In this document: positions 17,450-25,757 of the stretch, piece by piece | Layout: each line of letters opens with the position of its first letter | How positions within the stretch are numbered: position 1 is the stretch's first letter | Origin: Flavobacterium potami | GTDB lineage: Bacteria > Bacteroidota > Bacteroidia > Flavobacteriales > Flavobacteriaceae | Assembly: GCF_020026915.1 (NCBI RefSeq) | Contig: NZ_JAINUY010000008.1 | Location: 186,001-250,000, forward strand | Direction of reading: 5' to 3' | DNA length: 64,000 bases | Notes under the pieces: generated by a model | Told to the model about the DNA's origin: nothing | The model's database searches: none | Seen by the model: only the letters and a program-made list of their open reading frames with translations | Translations under genes and position numbers: made by a program

Positions 17450-18913
17450 TTATAGTTTACCTTGGTATTTAGAACCAATGTGTCTAATTTCAGTTCTTCT
17501 GTTTTGAGCTTTACCTGCAGCAGTTTTATTACTTGCAACTGGTTGGCTAGCACCAAACCCTTTAGACTCTAAGTTCTCTGGGTTAACACCTCTTTGAACT
17601 AATGCATCTAACACAGCTTTAGCTCTGTCTTCAGAAAGTTTTTGGTTGATTTTAGCAGAACCTGTACTATCTGTGTGTCCTTCGATAGAGAATTTCGCGT
17701 TTGGATAGTTTTTAAGGATTTCCTTAATAGCATCTAATCTAGCTTGAGTTTCTTTGTCTCCAGTTTTGAAAGTAGCTTTTCCTGAGTTGAAGTATACCGC
17801 TCTAGCTTGAACTTTAAGATCTTCTAATGCCTCAGAAGTAACTTCTGGACATCCTCTGTTACTAGCAGGACCTGCAACTGTAGGACAGTCGTCATCTTTG
17901 TCAGCAACACCATCTTTGTCAGCGTCTAAGAATGGACATCCACCATTTTCTTTAGGACCAGCAACTGTAGGACATTTGTCATCTTTATCAGCGATTCCAT
18001 CACCGTCTGTATCAGGACAACCTTTTAAAGCAGCTAAACCAGCAACATCTGGACAAGCGTCATCTTTATCAGCAATTCCGTCTCCATCAGTATCAGGACA
18101 TCCGTTTAATGCAGCTAAACCAAATACATCTGGACAAGCGTCAGAAGCATCAACGATTCCGTCTCCGTCTGTATCAGGACATCCGTTGAATTGTTTTAAA
18201 CCAGCAACATCTGGACAAGCATCATCTTTGTCATAGATTCCGTCTCCGTCAGTATCTTTACCTCCGAATTTGAAAACTAAACCAGCAGTGTGTTGAAAGT
18301 GAGAAACTGCATCTGGAGTACCATTAGCATCTACTCTATCACCACTTACAGCCCATTTATATCTTGTAGCAAGCTCAAGACCAATTGCATCTGTAAACCA
18401 GAAAGTAACACCAGCACCTGGGTTAACAGTTCCGTAGCTGCTATCTCCAAAGAAAGTATAACCTCCACCAACAGATAACGAAGGATCAACCACTTTAGAT
18501 TTGATTAATTCTTGGAAGCTATATTTGATAGTAGCATCAATTCCGTAGTACATTAAATCTCCAGGATTTGTTACAACGTTACCTCTTCCATCGTGAGCTG
18601 GATTGCTTGGATCGAAAGTAACAAATTTATCAATTTTGTTTACAGATCCTTGTAAACCAACAGAGAAACCGCTACCAACATATCTATTTACTCCAATGTA
18701 AGATAGAGAAGGAAGAATATTCCAATTGTCTTTTACTGCGAATGGCTGAGAGAAGTGCTGATCAAAAAATCCACTTCCTGAACCCGAACTTGTTCTAGTA
18801 TCCACAGCATTAACCCCAAAAGAGATCGCCCATGGATTGTTACTATCTTGCGCGTGAGCATTTAAACCCATCGCCATCAATACAGCAACTAAAAGTTTGT
18901 TAAGATGTTTCAT
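17450..18913 (-). CDS. OmpA-family outer-membrane protein with thrombospondin type 3 repeats
   Basis: This is an abundant-type porin-like protein that links the outer membrane to peptidoglycan. A signal peptide (MKHLNKLLVAVLMAMGLNAHAQ) precedes an eight-strand-like barrel (about 25-225). A calcium-binding TSP3 region follows, with five or so DTDGDGI(A/V)D-type units, then a C-terminal OmpA domain (about 365-480) with YFNSGKATFK, FSIEGHTDSTGSAKINQKLS and RRTEIRHIG. The Asp of GHTD and the Arg of NRRTE are the peptidoglycan-binding residues of the family. It has a near-consensus promoter and its own terminator, as expected for a highly expressed single gene inserted between the AddB-like gene and kbl. 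Confidence 0.95.
   Translation of the reverse strand: MKHLNKLLVAVLMAMGLNAHAQDSNNPWAISFGVNAVDTRTSSGSGSGFFDQHFSQPFAVKDNWNILPSLSYIGVNRYVGSGFSVGLQGSVNKIDKFVTFDPSNPAHDGRGNVVTNPGDLMYYGIDATIKYSFQELIKSKVVDPSLSVGGGYTFFGDSSYGTVNPGAGVTFWFTDAIGLELATRYKWAVSGDRVDANGTPDAVSHFQHTAGLVFKFGGKDTDGDGIYDKDDACPDVAGLKQFNGCPDTDGDGIVDASDACPDVFGLAALNGCPDTDGDGIADKDDACPDVAGLAALKGCPDTDGDGIADKDDKCPTVAGPKENGGCPFLDADKDGVADKDDDCPTVAGPASNRGCPEVTSEALEDLKVQARAVYFNSGKATFKTGDKETQARLDAIKEILKNYPNAKFSIEGHTDSTGSAKINQKLSEDRAKAVLDALVQRGVNPENLESKGFGASQPVASNKTAAGKAQNRRTEIRHIGSKYQGKL
17895..18260 (-). repeat. 81-base coding tandem repeats (TSP3 units) in ompA
   Basis: The phrase ATCAGGACA recurs with an 81-base period (18011, 18092, 18173), encoding 27-residue units of the type DTDGDGIADKDDACPDVAGL. 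Copies at the edges are diverged. Confidence 0.85.
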
Positions 18914-18950
18914 ACTTAATTTTTTTAATTACAATTTAGTTAATTACAAG

Positions 18951-18982
18951 CAAAAGTAACACCAAATTTTTTAAATACAAAA
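18951..18982 (-). promoter_or_regulatory. Near-consensus promoter of ompA
   Basis: On the minus strand TTTTG (18978-18982) is followed by exactly 19 bases and then TACTTTTG (18951-18958). This is the textbook TTTG-N19-TAnnTTTG arrangement, leaving about 30 leader bases before the ATG. Confidence 0.8.
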
Positions 18983-19026
18983 TGAAATGTTAAAAAAAAC
19001 CTACAAAAATTTGACCAAAGTGGTAA

Positions 19027-20220
19027 TTATATAACTTTTAACATTTTACCGACAACTGTAAAGGCATTTATAGCTTTATCCAAGTGCTCTTTTTCATGTG
19101 CTGCAGACAGCTGAACACGTATTCTGGCCTTGTCTTTTGGAACTACCGGAAAGAAGAATCCGATAACATAAATCCCTTCTTTTAAAAGCTCATTCGCCAT
19201 AGTCTGCGACAGTTTTGCATCGTATAACATGACCGGTACAATTGCAGAATCTCCATCTATAATATCAAAACCTGCTTTTTTCATACCATCCTTAAAATAA
19301 TTGGTATTCCATTCCAGTTTATCACGTAATGTTGTATCTTTTTCAAGTAATTCAAATACTTTGATTGAAGCACCAACAATTGAAGGAGCTAAAGAATTTG
19401 AAAACAAATATGGTCTCGATCTTTGACGCAATAATTCGATTATTTCTTTTTTTGCAGTAGTATATCCTCCCATTGCTCCACCTAAAGCTTTACCAAGAGT
19501 ACCAGTAATAATATCAACTCTTCCCATTACTCCTTTTGCCTCAAGAGTTCCTTTTCCGGTTGCTCCGATAAAACCAGCTGCATGACATTCGTCTACCATA
19601 ACCATTGCATCATATTTATCTGCAAGATCACAAATTTTATCTAATGGCGCTACTAAACCGTCCATCGAGAAAACTCCATCAGTAACAATTAATTTGAAAC
19701 GAGCTCCAGCTTCATTTGCTTTAATTAATTGCTGCTCTAGATCATCCATATTATTATTTTCGTAACGGTATCTTGCAGCTTTGCAAAGACGAACACCATC
19801 AATAATAGAGGCATGATTTAAACTGTCAGAAATAATAGCGTCATTCTCACCCAACAAAGGCTCAAATACCCCTCCATTTGCATCAAATGCTGCTGCATAT
19901 AAAATCGTGTCTTCTGTACCATAAAAATCGGCAATTTTTTGCTCGAGAGTTTTATGAATATCCTGTGTTCCACAAATAAAACGAACCGAGGACATACCAA
20001 AACCATGTGTATCCAAAGCATCTTTAGCCGCTTGAACTACTTCCGGATGAGATGAAAGCCCCAAATAGTTATTAGCACAAAAATTCAATACTGTTTCTCC
20101 TGTCGAAATTTTTATTTCTGCACCTTGCGGAGAAGTAATGATTCTCTCCTTTTTAAAAATTCCATTTTCTTCGATTGTCTGCAGCTCACTTTGCAGATGT
20201 TCTTTTATTTTACCGTACAT
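19027..20220 (-). CDS. kbl: Glycine C-acetyltransferase (2-amino-3-ketobutyrate CoA ligase)
   Basis: This PLP enzyme of the alpha-oxoamine synthase family cleaves 2-amino-3-ketobutyrate with CoA to glycine and acetyl-CoA, the second step of threonine degradation. Starting at MYGKIKEHLQ (20220) gives 397 residues, the family norm; the frame runs 11 codons further upstream without support. Visible marks are NNYLGLSSHPE, SVRFICGTQDIHK, SDSLNHASIIDG, the PLP-site VDECHAAGFIG and the Schiff-base lysine K244 in TGTLGKALGG. The fit of the N-terminus and the CGTQDIHK motif favour Kbl over serine palmitoyltransferase or BioF. No threonine dehydrogenase (tdh) gene is beside it. Confidence 0.93.
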   Translation of the reverse strand: MYGKIKEHLQSELQTIEENGIFKKERIITSPQGAEIKISTGETVLNFCANNYLGLSSHPEVVQAAKDALDTHGFGMSSVRFICGTQDIHKTLEQKIADFYGTEDTILYAAAFDANGGVFEPLLGENDAIISDSLNHASIIDGVRLCKAARYRYENNNMDDLEQQLIKANEAGARFKLIVTDGVFSMDGLVAPLDKICDLADKYDAMVMVDECHAAGFIGATGKGTLEAKGVMGRVDIITGTLGKALGGAMGGYTTAKKEIIELLRQRSRPYLFSNSLAPSIVGASIKVFELLEKDTTLRDKLEWNTNYFKDGMKKAGFDIIDGDSAIVPVMLYDAKLSQTMANELLKEGIYVIGFFFPVVPKDKARIRVQLSAAHEKEHLDKAINAFTVVGKMLKVI

Positions 20221-20302
20221 TTTTATTTCATTTAAAACGTTAAAAATTAACAAGTTAACAATAATTAAGCTTCGTTATTTCTTTAACATCTGATTAATTT
20301 TT

Positions 20303-23300
20303 TCACAAATTTACCACTTCAATGTCTGCTCCTATATACACCAAAGCCTTTTTTAACACTTTGTATCCTAAATCTTCAATTGCATCTTGATATTCCTGAA
20401 TTTGCTGTTGATATTTTGCATTTACAGCTCCAGTTTTATAATCCAGTAAAAAGGCTTGTTTATTTTCTAAAAAAACAACCCTGTCTGGCTTTAAAATCCT
20501 TCCTTCTTTCTGAACAATGGTCTGCTCATTCAAAACCATATCACTTCCATTAAAACAAACTGTGAGTTCAGGATGATTTACAATCTCTCTTAAAGTTTGC
20601 AATACTTGATCAACTTGATCATAATTTATCAAACCATTTTCAAGGGATTTCGCAACTGCAAGATCTATATCCGACTTATCTTTAACAAAAGCCAGAATCT
20701 CATGTATAATATTCCCATAAGAAATAGCCTCCTGTTGGTGCGTTCCCCACATCAAAGCTTCTCTTTGGGCAATCTTTATATTTTTTGGATTCAAAACTTC
20801 CTTAACAATCGGAATTGTTTTTACCAAATCAACCGATTTTGAAACTTTCGAAAGTCTGGTCTTGTCTCCAAATTCATAATTCAGCTTTTCTTCCTCATAA
20901 ACTCCTTCGTTAATTAAAAACTTGATGAAAAAGGAAGCCATGTTGTTTGGATATTCTCCATCATTTTTCGCTTTCAATGATTGAGAGATAACATATAATT
21001 GTTCTTCCGCACGCGTCAACGCCACATACAGAACATTGATATTATCTAAAAGCTCTTCTTGTTTTTTCAAATTGAAAACCGCCGAAGCATTTTCACCAAA
21101 ACCTTCAACAGCACTACTATTATCTACAAGTGCTTTTGGAACACCTAAATCAATTTCTTCCGTATCAAGCCATAATTTATCTTTTGGTTTCCTATTGTAA
21201 TCTTCATCTGCAAAAGGCATAATTACGACTGGAAATTCCAATCCTTTTGATTTATGAATGGTCATAATTCGGACAGCATTATTTCCTTCTGGTGATGGTA
21301 TGCTGAATTTCTCGGCATTCTTATCCCAAAAAACCAAGAAATCTGCAACTCCAGCTTGATTTCGAATATCTCTTTCTAATACGATATCTAAAAAAAATTG
21401 TACGTAAGCATTTCCTTCAGACGGGAGAATAAATTTAGAAATAATGATTTCAACCGCTTCATAAAGTGATTTTTTACGCACATCTTCGAACGAAAAAGAA
21501 ACATCAAAAGTTAAAAGCCATTTTTCGAATTCTTTTTCCGATTTATAACTCATTCCCAAAGCTATAAAATCGTGAATCGGCATTGATAATTCTTTAGTCG
21601 AAGCCAAATAATGCAAAAAGTTGGCTTTTGATTCCAAATTTGCACTATTATTCAAATAACGAAGCAAATGAACAATGAGACGAACTTCTGCCGCATTTTG
21701 AATCATTAAAGTTTCTGAAGACAGAAGCGGAATTCCCTGCTCTGTCAAATAATTTGCAATTGCAATTCCCTGATCTCTTTTTCGGGTCAGAATCACAATA
21801 TCTTTAAATTCGAATCCTTGCTTTACAACTTCCTGAATAGTATTTAAAGTCGCCAAAACATACAAATCAGACTTCTCTACAACTTCTTCATCATCAACAG
21901 ATTCATTTTTTTCCATTATAGGAAGAAAAGAAATATTGACATAACCACCTTTCTTTGAATTAGTATTTTGAAAACTATGATTCTCATACAAATCTTTATA
22001 ATCTGTATTCGAAAATTCAGCAGCAATCAGCTTAAAAAAGGCATTATTAAATTCAATTACTTCACTATAACTTCGATAATTGGTATTTAAATGCTTCAGT
22101 TGTTTATCCGGATTATTGAACGGATTCACATCTTTACTCAATTCAATAAATTGTTCTGCTTTTCCTCCGCGCCAGCGATAAATGGATTGTTTTGGATCAC
22201 CCACAATCATCAACGTTCCTTTATTTCCTAAATCGTCTAAACCGGAAAGCGAATTATCAATAAGCGGAATTAAATTCTGCCATTGCATTTCTGATGTATC
22301 TTGAAATTCGTCGATAAAAAAGTTTCGATAACGCTCGCCCAAACGCTCATAAATAAAAGGAGCAGGCTGATTCTGGATTTCCCTATGAATAATTGCATTG
22401 AATTCAGAAATCGACAAAATATTCTGTTCAGACTGAATTTTAGCCAATTCATTACTGACCGTATTCAACAAAGAAAGCGGTGTAATATTTTTTAAAAAAG
22501 CTTTATAAAAATCTCTCTTCTCAAAATTTTGATAAACCTCTTTCAATATTTGAAGTAATTCTGGAATAATATTTTCAATCAACGCTCGGTCTTTTGCCGT
22601 TTTGTTGATTGCAATATCATCGAACTCATGGAAAGTTTTATTTTTCGGATTAAACTTTCCCGCACGAATACTTTCCAAATGATTCGGAAAAGTTCCTCTC
22701 GAAAATGATTTGGGATCAATCCCATTTTTATCAATCAAGTCAATTGCCTTAATTGCCAACTCTTCATTTGTCTTTTCCAATTCTTTACAAAGAGCCTGCA
22801 TTTTAGCTTTTATTTCTACAAATTCTCCGATTGTTTTATCTTGAAAATGCAGAATTTCATTCCGATTGTTTTCATTCAAAACCAACCTTCCTGTATCTAG
22901 AATTTCGCGCGAAACATCCCAACTTTTATCGTCATCGGTTTTTTCCATTGTAAAATCAATGAGCAATTTGGTCAGAGTTTCATCTTCACCGGCCTGCGCA
23001 ATAATAGCATCAACAGCTTCAACCAATAAATTTTCGGTATCCAAGGTAACCTCAAAAGTCATTGGAAGATTTAAGTCATGTGCAAAAGCACGAATCACTT
23101 TGTGCGTGAATTTATCAATCGTAGAAATATCAAAAGCAGCATAATTGTGTATTAAATGCTTTATAATCTGCTGTGATTTTGTTTTGATTTTAATTATCGA
23201 AAGCCCTGTATCACGCGCAAGATCTTCCATCAGATCTACCGCTTTTGGAGAGGGTTCATCTTTTGCAAATTCAGACAAGTTTCCAACAATACGACTTTTC

Positions 23301-23461
23301 ATTTCATGAACTGCCTTATTGGTAAAAGTGATGGCTAAAATATTTCGATAAGCATCGTTTTTTGGAGAAGAAAGAATAATTTTAAGATATTCCTTGACCA
23401 AAGTATATGTCTTTCCGGAGCCTGCAGAAGCATCATAAATAGAGAAAGACGGACTTTGCAT
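20303..23461 (-). CDS. AddA/RecB-like UvrD-family helicase-nuclease
   Basis: This is the motor subunit of an AddAB-type complex that resects double-strand breaks. From the ATG at 23461 (MQSPSFSIYDAS) it has 1052 residues; the frame continues 30 codons upstream but that part lacks a start context. Superfamily 1A motifs are in order: Walker A ASAGSGKTYT, motif Ia ILAITFTNKA, motif II FFIDEFQDTS, motif III LMIVGDPKQSIYRWRGG, motif V VRIMTIHKSKGLEFPVVI, motif VI NVLYVALTRAEEQLYV. The C-terminus holds a PD-(D/E)XK nuclease (KPDRVVFLENKQAFLLDYKTG). The AddB-like partner is encoded 2.9 kb downstream on the same strand. RecB is less likely because no RecC or RecD is seen. Confidence 0.92.
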   Translation of the reverse strand: MQSPSFSIYDASAGSGKTYTLVKEYLKIILSSPKNDAYRNILAITFTNKAVHEMKSRIVGNLSEFAKDEPSPKAVDLMEDLARDTGLSIIKIKTKSQQIIKHLIHNYAAFDISTIDKFTHKVIRAFAHDLNLPMTFEVTLDTENLLVEAVDAIIAQAGEDETLTKLLIDFTMEKTDDDKSWDVSREILDTGRLVLNENNRNEILHFQDKTIGEFVEIKAKMQALCKELEKTNEELAIKAIDLIDKNGIDPKSFSRGTFPNHLESIRAGKFNPKNKTFHEFDDIAINKTAKDRALIENIIPELLQILKEVYQNFEKRDFYKAFLKNITPLSLLNTVSNELAKIQSEQNILSISEFNAIIHREIQNQPAPFIYERLGERYRNFFIDEFQDTSEMQWQNLIPLIDNSLSGLDDLGNKGTLMIVGDPKQSIYRWRGGKAEQFIELSKDVNPFNNPDKQLKHLNTNYRSYSEVIEFNNAFFKLIAAEFSNTDYKDLYENHSFQNTNSKKGGYVNISFLPIMEKNESVDDEEVVEKSDLYVLATLNTIQEVVKQGFEFKDIVILTRKRDQGIAIANYLTEQGIPLLSSETLMIQNAAEVRLIVHLLRYLNNSANLESKANFLHYLASTKELSMPIHDFIALGMSYKSEKEFEKWLLTFDVSFSFEDVRKKSLYEAVEIIISKFILPSEGNAYVQFFLDIVLERDIRNQAGVADFLVFWDKNAEKFSIPSPEGNNAVRIMTIHKSKGLEFPVVIMPFADEDYNRKPKDKLWLDTEEIDLGVPKALVDNSSAVEGFGENASAVFNLKKQEELLDNINVLYVALTRAEEQLYVISQSLKAKNDGEYPNNMASFFIKFLINEGVYEEEKLNYEFGDKTRLSKVSKSVDLVKTIPIVKEVLNPKNIKIAQREALMWGTHQQEAISYGNIIHEILAFVKDKSDIDLAVAKSLENGLINYDQVDQVLQTLREIVNHPELTVCFNGSDMVLNEQTIVQKEGRILKPDRVVFLENKQAFLLDYKTGAVNAKYQQQIQEYQDAIEDLGYKVLKKALVYIGADIEVVNL

Positions 23462-23541
23462 AGTTTGATTTTTTTGTAACGTAAAAATAACACAATAAAT
23501 ATTAAAACCCAATAATGTGAAATTTTCAAATTCCAAAAATA

Positions 23542-23590
23542 AAAATTCCAAATCCCAACATCATTAAATATTGGAATTTGGAATTTTATT
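23542..23590 (-). repeat. Terminator-like CCAAATTCCAA repeat (copy 1)
   Basis: On the minus strand the arms around ATTCCAAATTCCAA and TTGGGATTTGGAAT are followed by TTTTTATTTTTGGAATTT. It is the same sequence family as 39425-39479, 54394-54450 and 55074-55132, and probably terminates lspA. Confidence 0.75.
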
Positions 23591-23606
23591 ATTTTAAATT
23601 AATTTA

Positions 23607-24209
23607 CTAGTGTTTTGGGAAAGCTCTTTTATTGAAGACTAAAAGTATACCTACACCTGTAGAAATTGCAACATCGGCAACATTGAAGATCGCATTGAAA
23701 AAAGCAAAATGTTTTCCTCCAAAAATCGGAAGCCACTCTGGAAGATTTCCTTCCCAAATAGGAAAATAAAACATATCCACCACTAATCCGTGAAACCATG
23801 TTCCGTAGGGAACTGGAGAAAAGAGAGTTGCTAAATTATGCGTGCTGTCATCGAAAATAACTCCGTAAAAAACAGAATCGATAATATTGCCAGCTGCACC
23901 TGCAAAAATTAAAGCAATTGCCACTATTAGATAATTAGAATAGCGTTTTTTAACACTGTCTGCCAGCCACCATCCGATTCCGAATACGGCAAAAATCCTA
24001 AAAACAGTCAAAATTAATTTTCCATATTCTCCAGGAATTTTTGTTCCCCACGCCATTCCTTCATTTTCGATAAAATGAATTTTGAACCACTCAGCACCCA
24101 TCACTTTTACTTCGTCTCCAAGAATGAAGTTTGTTTTGACATAAATTTTAGAAAGCTGATCAACAATTAAAACTAAGAATATAAGGAAATACGCTTTTCG
24201 TAATGACAT
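23607..24209 (-). CDS. lspA: Lipoprotein signal peptidase (signal peptidase II)
   Basis: This aspartic inner-membrane peptidase cleaves signal peptides from diacylated prolipoproteins. The 200 residues contain four TM helices (about 6-24, 65-84, 92-110 and 177-193). The catalytic aspartates are D111 in AGNIID and D179 in FNVAD; the FNxAD motif is clear. A 50-residue periplasmic insert (about 113-167, with VDMFYFPIW) lies between them and makes the protein longer than proteobacterial LspA. From what I know of the family, such inserts are usual in Bacteroidota. Substrates in this window include the SusD lipoprotein and the VWA lipoprotein. It lies just downstream of a small basic protein whose terminator separates them. 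Confidence 0.95.
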   Translation of the reverse strand: MSLRKAYFLIFLVLIVDQLSKIYVKTNFILGDEVKVMGAEWFKIHFIENEGMAWGTKIPGEYGKLILTVFRIFAVFGIGWWLADSVKKRYSNYLIVAIALIFAGAAGNIIDSVFYGVIFDDSTHNLATLFSPVPYGTWFHGLVVDMFYFPIWEGNLPEWLPIFGGKHFAFFNAIFNVADVAISTGVGILLVFNKRAFPKH

Positions 24210-24245
24210 TTTATAGATTTTTGATGAGCAAAAATAACAATTTAA

Positions 24246-24275
24246 ACAAAAAAAACGCTCCCAAAGGAGCGTTAA
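24246..24275 (-). terminator. Terminator after the 72-residue gene
   Basis: On the minus strand AACGCTCC and GGAGCGTT pair perfectly around TTTG and are followed by eight T residues. Confidence 0.9.
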
Positions 24276-24329
24276 TTGTTTTCTAACAAACTAAACTAAG
24301 TTTAAGCGCTAATCTAAACCTGATAAAGT

Positions 24330-24548
24330 TTATTTTTTTACAGGAGCTTTTGCAGCAGTTTTGGCTGGACTGTCGGAGAAAAAATCTGAAATAGATTTAA
24401 ATATACCCTTGCTCTCTTTTCCGGCAGCCAATTTTTTCGCTTCGCCCTTTTTAACGTCGGCTTTAAACTTAACGCGTAGTTTTTCAAAATCTTTCATTCT
24501 ACGCTCTACGTCAGAGTTTACTTCTTTGAATTTCAATACTTTAGCCAT
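24330..24548 (-). CDS. Small Lys/Ala-rich basic protein of unknown function
   Basis: The 72-residue product is highly charged: a helical N-terminal half (FKEVNSDVERRMKDFEKLRV) and an Ala/Lys/Pro C-terminus (SPAKTAAKAPVKK) that resembles the disordered tails of histone-like proteins. It has no Cys, no TM helix and no signal. The strong terminator 55 bases after the stop shows it is a real transcript. I do not recognise the family. A nucleoid-associated or ribosome-associated role would suit the composition but is only a guess. It is divergent from Roadblock module 2. Confidence 0.75.
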   Translation of the reverse strand: MAKVLKFKEVNSDVERRMKDFEKLRVKFKADVKKGEAKKLAAGKESKGIFKSISDFFSDSPAKTAAKAPVKK

Positions 24549-24619
24549 AATGTAAGTTTTTTACAGTAAATAATTTAAATTATTAATGATTTGGTATTAC
24601 AATGATACATAATTTAATT

Positions 24620-24627
24620 TATATTTG
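24620..24627 (+). promoter_or_regulatory. Putative -7 element of Roadblock module 2
   Basis: TATATTTG matches TAnnTTTG about 100 bases before the ATG at 24730, so a long leader would follow. A TTTG lies upstream at 24590, but its 26-base spacing is too long for a good fit. Confidence 0.4.
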
Positions 24628-24729
24628 TTAACGAAAATTAACACTTGTTTAGGTTGATTCAAAATTAATTTTCAAAAACAAATCCAAAACAAACTGAATT
24701 TAACAATTCTCCCAAAATCCTACAAAATC

Positions 24730-25086
24730 ATGAATGAAATTACTACTACACTAAATGACTTTCTAGTCAGCACAAAATCAACTGCTGCTTTAATTTTAAA
24801 TGGTAAAGGAAAGCTAATCACTTCCTTAAACTTAGACTACGGAGACAGCATCGCTGCTATGAGTGCAGCAATTTTATCAATGAGCGAAAAATTTTTAATT
24901 GATTTAGAAAAAGGCTCTTTAAAACAACTATACCTTAAAAGTGCAGAAGGCGTTATTGTTGGAAACAAAATTAGCGGATCCAATTTTATTGTTGCTTTTT
25001 CTCGTGAAGGAAGCAATCTAGCCTTATTAATGCGTTCTACAGAAGAAGTATCTGCTGAGTTGAGCAAAAATTCCCTACTGAAATAA
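24730..25086 (+). CDS. Roadblock/LC7-like protein, first gene of module 2
   Basis: This 118-residue cytosolic protein shows the clearest Roadblock/LC7 pattern of the four in the window: TAALILNGKGKLITSLNLDY (strand pair), helix GDSIAAMSAAILSMSEKFLI, GSLKQLYLKSAEGVIVGNKI and FIVAFSREGSNLALLMRSTE (strands), and a final helix. This is the standard 'G-x-l-i-a' to 'l-a-A-a-l-l' to 'l-l-l' order of the family. The next gene begins 37 bases later, so the two form an operon that repeats, in opposite orientation, the module at 13284-14003. Roadblock proteins usually pair as homo- or heterodimers and act on small GTPases, but no GTPase lies here. Confidence 0.8.
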   Translation: MNEITTTLNDFLVSTKSTAALILNGKGKLITSLNLDYGDSIAAMSAAILSMSEKFLIDLEKGSLKQLYLKSAEGVIVGNKISGSNFIVAFSREGSNLALLMRSTEEVSAELSKNSLLK

Positions 25087-25123
25087 AAAATAAATTCTAT
25101 TAACAAACAAACCCAAATGAACT

Positions 25124-25504
25124 ATGAGCAATGACTTTTTAAACGTGTTTTTAAATGAAATGAAAACGAACGTAAACGGCTTTATCGCTGTCGCTGTAAC
25201 AGAAATTGAATCTGGATTAAGCTTTGGAAACTTAACAATTGACCCTGCATTTGACCCGGAATTAGCCGCTGCTTACAACTTAGAAGTTGTAAAAGCAAAA
25301 CTGAACGCCGTGAAAGCTTTGAATTTAAACCAAGATATTGAAGACATTTTGATTACACTTTCTAATCAAATTCATATTATCGACATTTCTCCAAACAAAA
25401 AATTCATGATCTACCTTGCTGCTGATGCTTCAAAAGCTAATCTAGGTATGACAAGAGCAATTTTGAGAAAGCACAAAGCTGATGTTGAAAAAAATCTAGC
25501 ATAG
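25124..25504 (+). CDS. Roadblock/LC7-like protein, second gene of module 2
   Basis: This 126-residue protein is a close paralogue of the product of 13284-13658. Long stretches are the same (AYNLEVVKAKLNA, DILITL, QIHIID, SKANLG against TKANLG), while the residues between differ. The predicted order of strands and helices again fits Roadblock/LC7. The stronger conservation of this second gene, compared with the first gene of each module, suggests that it carries the interface shared between modules. It ends 23 bases before an intrinsic terminator, so the operon holds only two genes. The family is inferred by pattern; the role is unknown. Confidence 0.72.
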   Translation: MSNDFLNVFLNEMKTNVNGFIAVAVTEIESGLSFGNLTIDPAFDPELAAAYNLEVVKAKLNAVKALNLNQDIEDILITLSNQIHIIDISPNKKFMIYLAADASKANLGMTRAILRKHKADVEKNLA

Positions 25505-25524
25505 TCATCTTCAATCTTTTAAAT

Positions 25525-25553
25525 TAAAACCGCTTTTACAAAGCGGTTTTTTT
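25525..25553 (+). terminator. Terminator of Roadblock module 2
   Basis: AAACCGCTTT and AAAGCGGTTT pair perfectly around TAC, followed by a T run. Confidence 0.9.
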
Positions 25554-25699
25554 ATTGGGTATTATCAAAAACAACTTGATTGCGTCAAATAAAACTTCCT
25601 ACAAAAAAGGGCTTCTAATCTCCTTTTATTTTTAATTATTATAAATAATTTCTCTCAAAGTAAAAATGCAACAATAACTACAGATATCGTTAAACATTA

Positions 25700-25736
25700 A
25701 ACAAAAAAAAGTGCTCTAATAAAAGAGCACTTTTCA
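25700..25736 (-). terminator. Terminator of the ileS-dksA-like operon
   Basis: On the minus strand AAAAGTGCTCT pairs with AGAGCACTTTT around a TTTATT loop and runs into T residues, 22 bases past the DksA-like stop. Confidence 0.85.
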
Positions 25737-25757
25737 TATTTTAGACTTTTTGTGAAT

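Noticed and set aside
17898..18236. Plus-strand frame and apparent direct repeats over ompA, resembling a CRISPR-like array
   Set aside because: The 81-base period is an exact multiple of three and encodes TSP3 units in ompA; there are no unique spacers of constant size.
23462..23551. Upstream extension of the AddA-like protein by 30 codons
   Set aside because: The extension is AT-rich spacer reaching to the edge of repeat copy 1; the Walker-A-bearing domain begins normally at MQSPSFSIYD.
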